From the NCBI GenBank assembly GCA_021397835.1, contig JAJFZO010000575.1, forward strand, positions 3,911,001 to 3,975,000: DNA of 64,000 nucleotides. Direction: 5' to 3'. The DNA is from Moringa oleifera (lineage: Eukaryota > Streptophyta > Magnoliopsida > Brassicales > Moringaceae). The position numbers were made by a program, and so were the translations under genes. Below, piece by piece: positions 59,360 through 64,000 of the stretch. Under the pieces are notes generated by a model, which was not told the origin of the DNA, searched no databases, and was given only the letters and a program-made list of their open reading frames with translations. Each line of letters opens with the position of its first letter. Positions within the stretch are counted from its first letter, which is position 1.

Positions 59360-62300
59360 CTAAATTCTCAAGAAGTCTGCCATTACTTCATCAACCAAAG
59401 AATTGAATAATAGACCATCAATCTCAGTTCCAATTACAAATGCATCAACTTCAAAATCCAGCCATCTTCCATGTTGACTGCTCATGTCCTTGTCTACGAG
59501 CTCATCAACCATGCAGTCCCTCATGCTTGTCCACCCTGAAATCTCCTTGTACACTTCTTCAGCTAACCACTCCTTTCTCTGCACCATTGTCATCCCTTTG
59601 GCCCATGGCCTGCAACCCCCACCCACATAATGCCTGCATCTTGCATCCAAGCATTCGCTCACGCAGTCAAATAGGGCCTTGCGTCTTAGCCTGGATTCAG
59701 CACCATCACCTTCTAGTCCTCCTTTTCGACTTTCCAACTGATTGAAGAGAAGAGGATTTACGACCTCACGAGCTCGCCCTAATGCAAAGTCCTTGAACAT
59801 CAATTCCACATTGCTACATATTTGTTTCACATAGTCTAGTTCCCAGTTGGTGGATTTAGATGTTTCCGTCACAATGATCATGTCTACATCCCTTTTACAG
59901 ATTGTTGAGGTGGATGTGGAAGAAGCTGAATCTGATAACTCTATATCAGCTTCTACTGAACCAAACTTCTTCAGGGAATTCAAACCAAGAACTTCCTGAG
60001 CTTGGACAGATGAACACTGCTTGGTTCCTGGAAGCACGTTGTAAAAAATTCAGGAAAATGTATAATATAGAGATAAACCACCCTCCATTCAGGCAAAAAG
60101 GATATGCGATTCTCACCCTCAACACAGCTACTATCGGTGCTATCCGAGGAATTGCAACTTTCAGTTGAAAAAGAATGTTCAAGAATAGAAACTGGACTAG
60201 GTTGTCGACAATCAACCAATGGTCTGGCATCAGCATGATTGCTGCTACACTCATCCATCTCATCAACTCCCTGAATATGCAGATTTGAAGGACGGAAATC
60301 TCAAATCAGATAGTGATAAGTATGTCATAATTAACTTCTAATACTTGACGACAGGGGCAAATTAGCACCAGGAGAACTGGGATTCTCCACAGAGCTAGTA
60401 GAAAGCATATCATTCATTTTAAGACCTATTTAACCACATTAATACATACAAGGAAGCAGACTGGCTGCCCTAAAGACCAGTGCTTTCACTTAGACAAGGT
60501 AAGTTTCAGAAAACCAATAGGCCCAAACTGCTTCAAAAAGCCACATCTTTAAAGAGTTTCCAAAATTGCAAAACAAATTTATTTAATGTACAAAAATAAA
60601 ACACTGAGAAAATAGTAAATTCGTAACAAACCATGAGCCCTGAGAAAAAGAGAAATGAAGTAGGGCCCTTGAAGAATATTTACCTGAAATTTATGATTCA
60701 ATCTGAAGGGTGAAGGATTAGAGGAGGAAAAATCAGAGTCACAATGGCTATCCAACTTATCTGCAAGCGGGACATGTTGGTTCCTCTTATCAAGCCATGA
60801 TGTGGTGCCAGGTATCAAATTAGGTAAAATTGATGCAAAACTCGAAGATGATCCTACTTTGGCGGGACCATTGTAGGACACCTCAACTCCATAACTTAGT
60901 TCCTTTAACTTTTGCTCTAACAACATACTTAAAGCATCTCCCCCAATGAAATTATATCCCAGTGAAGATAACTTCCCACTTTCTGCATCAAGCAACAATC
61001 TCTTCGCCCGATTGTTACAAGCACTGTCACTTTTCTGTTCAACCTGACCACATGTTTCAGAACCCGGCAGAGATCGTGTCAATGGGGCAGTGAAAGTAAA
61101 TGAAATAACATCAGTGCCCTTACTTTTGCTATCTTCAGCCCAACCGATGTGCCTATTGACAACTGGGTTAGATTGAGCTGCTTTCTGTTTGTTTTCAGCA
61201 ATCTGATTTTTCTCAAAATGGAACTCGCCATTGATTAATCGTTTCTTCCTAGGGAGATTCTTAGTACCAGAATATGAAACACCCTTTTCACCATCTGTTA
61301 CGTCCAAACTGAACTTTCTTGATCCAGTTTTAGAGTTCCCAACAGTTTTACCTGAGGTTTTGTGCCAACCCGGAGAAGGATCCCCAGACAGCACTTTTCT
61401 GCCTTGCAAATTAGAAACTGAGGGCTTTGAAGGTAGTTTGTCTTTATCGACTATGCAATTTTGCTTTTGATTATTCTGTCTGAGCACACCAGAAACATTA
61501 TGTGTTGAAGATTTCTTGTGCATGTTCTTTTGAATATTTGGCTGGCTCTTAAAGGGCTGGCTTGACCTGGCCTCCGTCTGTTCTCTCTGGCCTACTGCAA
61601 TACTCCGACTGCTGCTTGAATTTAGACCTCCTCGTCTCTGGACATTGACCTTTGCTTGGATTGCAAGTGAAATGGACTTCTCTTTATTTTTTGAACCAGA
61701 GGAACCTTCTTCTGTATCAGAACTCCTGAAAGATATTGTATCTACTGATCCGTTCCAGCTTTTGTTCAAGGACTGTCCCTTAAGGTGCTTGGCAGCATTT
61801 GACTCAACTGGCCTTCGTAAAGCTTCAGCAGTCCTGGATGTTTTGTGAGCAGCTTCAACCTTTTCTTTCAGATCTCTAACTTTCAAGGGAACTGAAGAAG
61901 ATCCAACCAGAGGAGTTCTCTGTCCAGCCTCCATTTTTTCTTTGAAATCACGGACTTTCAAGGGTACTGAAGAAGATCCAACCAGAGGCATTGGCATTTT
62001 GGCCTTAGCAGTAGCCTGGGGCCCAGGCTCAATAATTTTAGCAGCTGCTTCCATTATGTGAGCAGCATTCTTAGATGGAATGAAGCCAGGACTCTTGATA
62101 GGAGACAGAAGCTTATGGTGGGTAATCGGGATTGATTTAGCTGATTTAGGAGGCAATACTTCAGTTTGGAACTTCTCAATTGGTCTGCTTAGCATCTTCC
62201 GAGGCTTTGATTCCACAAAGTTCCTGACAGGACCTTCCACCGTATTGAGAAGATTTCCAGAATATAAAAAGTCTTGGTCATGATAATCAATGTTTTTCCG

Positions 62301-62934
62301 ACGGTATTGAGCATCTTGAAGAGATCGAGTATCGAAAAATGGGGTAGAGTAGGGCTCTGAGTAATTGGACATGGGTAATGTCTCTAATCCCATGAGCCTT
62401 GCCACGACACCAGGGGCCTTAGCTCCACATGAATCATCATCTGTTACTGATGAAGCACAACTATAATCACTACCTCCCCTGATACTGTCCCCTGCTCCAG
62501 TTTCATCCTCATCTACCTGTGATAGTTAGCATAATTATGAAACTATATAAGATTCTATCACCACAATAAATTAAAATAAAAAATAAGATACAGTCGGAGA
62601 TCCATATTCCCACCAAATGGAGCCTTGACATTGGCAAGTTCCCATCATTTTTCTTCCCCTGCTTTGGACGCTCTACAAAAATGAACAAAATAAAATCCAC
62701 CGCCAATCATTAGAGGACTAACCATTTTTCCAACTACAATTAGTCTGCAGCAAACATGTAAGCAATACAGAAATTCTGATTCCACATTCTACACATGTTT
62801 AGTGCAACTTTACCTGGCAAATCTGACTTGCTGGAGAACAACTTCTTCCGAGATTTGGCACTCCAGTCAAACAACTGAAAGAAGCCACCTACATAACCTC
62901 CTCCACTTTTCAAACCTTCTTTCTCAACCCCCAT
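59360..62934 (-). CDS. TRM-like protein with DUF3741-associated motif and DUF4378
   Basis: Large, mostly disordered plant protein of the TON1-recruiting-motif/LONGIFOLIA-related family, which links to cortical microtubule organisation. Exons on the minus strand, 62934-62814, 62672-62614, 62516-60684, 60270-60117 and 60027-59360, give 944 residues. The N-terminus MGVEKEGLKSGGGYVGGFFQ with FDWSAKSRKKLFSSKSDLPE is a known family opening. It is followed by an acidic stretch and the DUF3741-associated VVARLMGLETLP. The middle is Ser/Lys-rich and contains a near-repeat of PLVGSSSVPLKVRD twice, about 30 residues apart. The C-terminus has PSPVSILEHSFSTESCNSS and the DUF4378 domain (ELDYVKQICSNVELMFKDF, RKALFDCVSECLD, and WLDFEVDAFVIGTEIDGLLF at the end). 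It recalls the TRM6/7/8 group; the exact member is uncertain. Confidence 0.9.
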
Positions 62935-64000
62935 TATCTCAAGAACACCTCAAGCGCTACTTTTAGAATTTATAGGTGAATGAAAGGAGAACAAGTTCTA
63001 TTCCACCAATCAAAATCCATCTGCAAGTAGGTTCACAGCAATGGTTCGATTATTCTTCAATTAAAATGCCCACGCAAATTAATTGCTCCTACTTCTAATG
63101 GTCAGCCTAAACCATCTAGAAAATAGAGTAATCTCACATTAAAAAAACAGTACACAGTCACAAAAGTCATAAATCTCAAACAAAATTTCATCCAATCAGT
63201 TGGTATTTTCAAATCATTCATAGATTCCTTTTCGGAGGCATTAACTAGGAAATATCTTGACAAAGCAATGCTATACCTCTCCTCACTTGACATCACATCT
63301 ATTCTCCTCACTTCATTCTGTTTCTATATGACTCTAATTATCCCATCCCTACCATCCACAGGAATTAAAATTATGTAGCCTGATAGCAATTTTAAGTTCT
63401 ACGAGGCCTGGCCATGCCAGCTCAACCATCGCTATGCCAGGAGCATCAACCTACACATCTAACCCGAATGCACCTGCAGCTTGCATCCAATACCAACATA
63501 CTGCTACCACTATCACTACCATAATCTATTTTTTTTCCCACCACCTTACATTCAACAATCGTATTATTTGAAGCATATGCATTTAATGATGTCATGTTAT
63601 AATAAAATTTAACCGCTGCCAAGGATCAATCTGAGCTGCCACGCAAAAATGAGCCATGATTGTTCAGGAAATCCCAGGAAAAATTAGGGATGGATCGGTA
63701 GACTCCATCATATCTAGTTTTCATCACTTCATCTCACCACCTCAACACCTTCTACGTTCTTTAGATCAAATAAAGGAGTAATAAAATAAAAGGTAAACTA
63801 ATTGCATTGGTAAAATATAAACTATTCCCCAGATTAACCAAATCTCAGGATAAACTATCCACTTAGGTGCCAAAGAAAGAAGCTCCATAAATTATTTTTT
63901 TTAAAAAAAATCCTATGTGGGTGTGTAGCTGCCCATTAATTTGCTTCCCAGGTACAACTACAAGAAACAAGTAAATGGAACAAATCTGCAAGAATAATTA
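62935..64000. other. TRM 5' flank
   Basis: About 1.07 kb upstream of the TRM start codon, likely 5' UTR, possibly with a leader intron, and promoter. No coding frame is supportable. Confidence 0.5.

Overview
The window is nuclear DNA from a flowering plant. Genes are split by GT-AG introns, intergenic DNA is very AT-rich, and every recognisable product belongs to a plant family (CAMTA, GH19 chitinase-like, TBL, PPR, R2R3-MYB, TRM). Residue-level resemblance suggests a eudicot, probably a woody rosid, but the sequence alone does not fix the species. I see no prokaryotic, viral or organellar segment, no CRISPR array, no rRNA gene and no convincing tRNA gene.

Layout: 1-323 (+) last part of a SAR1 COPII GTPase; 2242-9706 (-) CAMTA5/6-type calmodulin-binding transcription activator; 14160-15877 (+) chitinase-like protein of the CTL1/POM1 type; 17080-21292 (+) peroxisomal acyl-activating enzyme of the AAE1 type, with a SINE in intron 1; 24439-27492 (+) GH3 beta-xylosidase of the BXL1 type; 29552-30925 (+) small endosulfine/ARPP-19 family gene in six short exons; 31382-32512 (-) intronless PRISE/VEP1-type reductase; 32.7-40.1 kb AT-rich gene desert with a decayed endosulfine exon, degenerate repeats and a complete 919-bp Mutator-like non-autonomous element; 40222-42372 (+) P-class PPR protein; 43981-44768 (+) small six-cysteine secreted or GPI-anchored protein (DUF7731-like); 45440-47179 (+) TBL/PMR5-type O-acetyltransferase-like protein; 47725-54059 (+) AMSH3-type JAMM deubiquitinase; 56414-58313 (+) subgroup-7 R2R3-MYB flavonol regulator; 59360-62934 (-) TRM-like DUF4378 protein.

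Exon chains were built by hand from splice signals and reading phase. Twelve genes appear complete, and each multi-exon model gives one continuous reading frame of normal length for its family. The genes do not form an operon or a clear biosynthetic cluster. Three act on the cell wall (CTL, BXL, TBL) and two on trafficking and degradation (SAR1, AMSH3), which I read as ordinary plant gene order.

The most informative non-genic items are the Mutator-like element with a perfect 9-bp target duplication directly in front of the PPR gene, a tRNA-derived SINE, an exon-sized relic of the neighbouring endosulfine gene, a GC-AG intron in the TBL gene, a predicted 20-nt microexon in CAMTA, a uORF overlapping the MYB start codon, a 16-bp G-box palindrome in the AAE promoter, and GA/CT microsatellites in front of five genes. 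I did not find evidence for a wholly new biological system.
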